DNA from: Hymenobacter armeniacus
GTDB lineage: Bacteria; Bacteroidota; Bacteroidia; Cytophagales; Hymenobacteraceae
Assembly (NCBI RefSeq): GCF_014699055.1
Contig: NZ_JACXAC010000001.1
Location: forward strand, 434,001 to 498,000
Length of the DNA stretch: 64,000 nt
Reading direction: 5' to 3'
Shown: positions 62,739 to 64,000 of the stretch, in pieces
Layout: each line of letters starts with the position of its first letter
Position numbering within the stretch: position 1 is the first letter of the stretch
Made by a program: the position numbers and the translations under genes
The notes under the pieces: model-generated
The model's input: only the letters and a program-made list of their open reading frames with translations
Told to the model about the DNA's origin: nothing
Database searches by the model: none

Positions 62739-64000
62739 ATGCCCCACACCCTCGAAAACTACACCCTCGGCCGCTGGACGCCCGGCGCCAGCGCGCCCCA
62801 GGAAATGCTCGACGCCAGCACCGGCGAAGTCATTGCCCTGGCCAACACCGAAGGCTTTGACTTTGCTTCCATTCTGGACTATGGCCGCCGCGTGGGCAAC
62901 CCCAAGCTGCGCCGCATGACCTTCCACGAGCGGGGCCGCATGCTGAAGGCGCTGGCCTTCCACTTGCAGGAAAAGAAGGAGATTTTCTACGAGCTCAGCT
63001 ACCGCTCCGGCGCCACGCGGGCCGATTCCTGGATTGACATAGAGGGCGGCATCGGCAACCTGTTTGCCAACGCCTCGCTGCGGCGCAAGTTTCCCGACAA
63101 GCCGTTTTACGTGGAGGGCGAGCCGGTGGGCCTGAGCAAGGGCGGCACCTTCATGGCCCAGCACCTGCTGGTGCCCCGCGAAGGCGTGGCGGTGCACATC
63201 AACGCCTACAACTTCCCCATCTGGGGCATGCTGGAGAAAATTGCGGTGAACCTGCTGGCCGGCATGCCCGCCGTGGTGAAGCCCGCCGTGCCCTCGGCCT
63301 ACCTCACCGAGGCCGTGGTGCGCGAAATCATCGCCTCCGGCATCCTGCCCGAAGGCGCGTTGCAGCTCGTGGTGGGCTCGGGCCAGGGCATTCTCGACCA
63401 TGTGACCTACCAGGACGTGGTGACCTTCACCGGCTCGGCCGCCACCGGCCGCAAGCTGCGCGCCCACCCGCGCCTCATCGAAGAAGCCGTGCCCTTCACC
63501 ATGGAAGCCGACTCGCTCAACGCCGCCGTGCTGGGCGTGGATGCGCGGCCCGGCACCCCGGAGTTCGACTTGTTCATCAAGGAAATCCGCAAGGAGATGA
63601 CGGCCAAGTGCGGGCAGAAATGCACCGCCATTCGCCGCGCCATCGTGCCCGAAGCCTACTTGGAAGACGTGCAGATTGCCCTGGGCAAGGCCCTGGCCCA
63701 AACCACCGTGGGCCACCCGCAGGCCGAAGGTGTGCGCATGGGCGCCCTGGCCGGCCGGGCCCAGGCCGAGATTTTCCGCGAGCGGGTGCGCCACCTGGCC
63801 CAACACACGCCCATCGTGTATGGCAACTTGGAAGAAGTGGAGCTGCTGGGCAAAGAGCGCGGCGCCGACTACGCCAAGGGCGCCTTCACCTCGCCCATCG
63901 TGCTGCGCAACGACGACCCGTTCAAGCACCTCGACAGCCACGAAATCGAAGCCTTCGGCCCGGTGGTGACGCTGATGCCCTACCGCGAAACCGAAGAGGC
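62739..64000 (+). CDS. paaZ: PaaZ-like aldehyde dehydrogenase, C-terminus beyond window
   Basis: 420 codons visible of a longer gene running off the right edge. Aldehyde dehydrogenase superfamily with the PaaZ-type start (TLENYTLGRWTPG), then NAYNFPIWGMLEKI, VTFTGSAATGRKLR, the general-base Glu region MEADSLNAAVLG and the catalytic Cys in GQKCTAIRR. PaaZ opens and oxidises the oxepin-CoA ring in phenylacetate breakdown; its hydratase half would lie beyond base 64000. If that half is missing, it may be a simple aldehyde dehydrogenase. An inverted repeat sits just upstream of the ATG. Confidence 0.82.
   Translation, partial: MPHTLENYTLGRWTPGASAPQEMLDASTGEVIALANTEGFDFASILDYGRRVGNPKLRRMTFHERGRMLKALAFHLQEKKEIFYELSYRSGATRADSWIDIEGGIGNLFANASLRRKFPDKPFYVEGEPVGLSKGGTFMAQHLLVPREGVAVHINAYNFPIWGMLEKIAVNLLAGMPAVVKPAVPSAYLTEAVVREIIASGILPEGALQLVVGSGQGILDHVTYQDVVTFTGSAATGRKLRAHPRLIEEAVPFTMEADSLNAAVLGVDARPGTPEFDLFIKEIRKEMTAKCGQKCTAIRRAIVPEAYLEDVQIALGKALAQTTVGHPQAEGVRMGALAGRAQAEIFRERVRHLAQHTPIVYGNLEEVELLGKERGADYAKGAFTSPIVLRNDDPFKHLDSHEIEAFGPVVTLMPYRETEE

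Overview
The window looks like a chromosomal stretch of a pigmented aerobic member of the Bacteroidota, most likely Hymenobacter or a close relative in the Cytophagales. The support is its high GC content with long spurious antisense frames, many family-level markers largely confined to Bacteroidota (DUF4290, DUF5606, DUF3109, DUF2851, DUF4846, DUF4349), two type IX secretion system (T9SS) proteins (PorE-like and PorT), and the Bacteroidota promoter signature TAnnTTTG in front of many genes. I saw no rRNA, tRNA, CRISPR array, prophage or intact insertion sequence. The genus assignment is inference; the phylum is well supported.

Layout. 1-4.1 kb: a secreted M4 metallopeptidase cut by the left edge, a long AT-rich leader, and a DUF4846 protein. 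4.1-6.6 kb: topA. 6.9-14.8 kb: a compact chemosensory operon (soluble poly-HAMP receptor, CheW, CheY, CheA, CheC) with no CheR or CheB. 15-18.4 kb: an arginase-family ureohydrolase, a small membrane protein and two tandem DUF4349 lipoproteins. 18.5-25.1 kb: murA (active-site Asp instead of Cys), DUF4290, a PcrA/UvrD helicase, DUF3109, a cyclophilin and a fasciclin lipoprotein. 25.3-30.4 kb: rsgA-waaA coupled by a 4-base overlap, a 2-Cys peroxiredoxin, an enoyl-CoA hydratase and an aspartate kinase. 30.6-38 kb: fbp, DUF5606, a TonB-like protein, engB, the PorE-like OmpA protein, ubiE and porT. 38.1-47.2 kb: an SDR, a hydrolase, cdd, a saccharopine-dehydrogenase-like protein, an ABC exporter pair, trmN6, rnhA, marC, a class V aminotransferase and aroQ. 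47.2-54.8 kb: a secreted M36 metallopeptidase with a T9SS sorting tail, then xerD, ftsK and a LolA-like carrier. 54.8-64 kb: DUF2851, a polytopic membrane protein, a hexapeptide acetyltransferase, trhO, a nucleoside phosphorylase, a LuxC-like acyl-CoA reductase, a dicluster ferredoxin, a small lipoprotein and a PaaZ-type aldehyde dehydrogenase cut by the right edge.

How it fits together. Most genes are housekeeping: DNA topology and chromosome segregation, ribosome assembly, envelope synthesis and lipoprotein transport. The T9SS proteins and the two secreted metallopeptidases suit a degradative surface lifestyle. The least ordinary protein system is the chemosensory operon. Its receptor has no membrane segment, about ten HAMP units (nine spaced exactly 92 residues apart) and a basic tail, and it comes with a CheC phosphatase carrying two intact active sites but with no methylation enzymes nearby. 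The least ordinary DNA features are (a) TAnnTTTG boxes placed only 4-6 bases before start codons, suggesting leaderless mRNAs, and (b) a set of intergenic palindromes of several sequence families at gene ends, some wrapped around a hairpin and one supplying the stop codons of both convergent neighbours.
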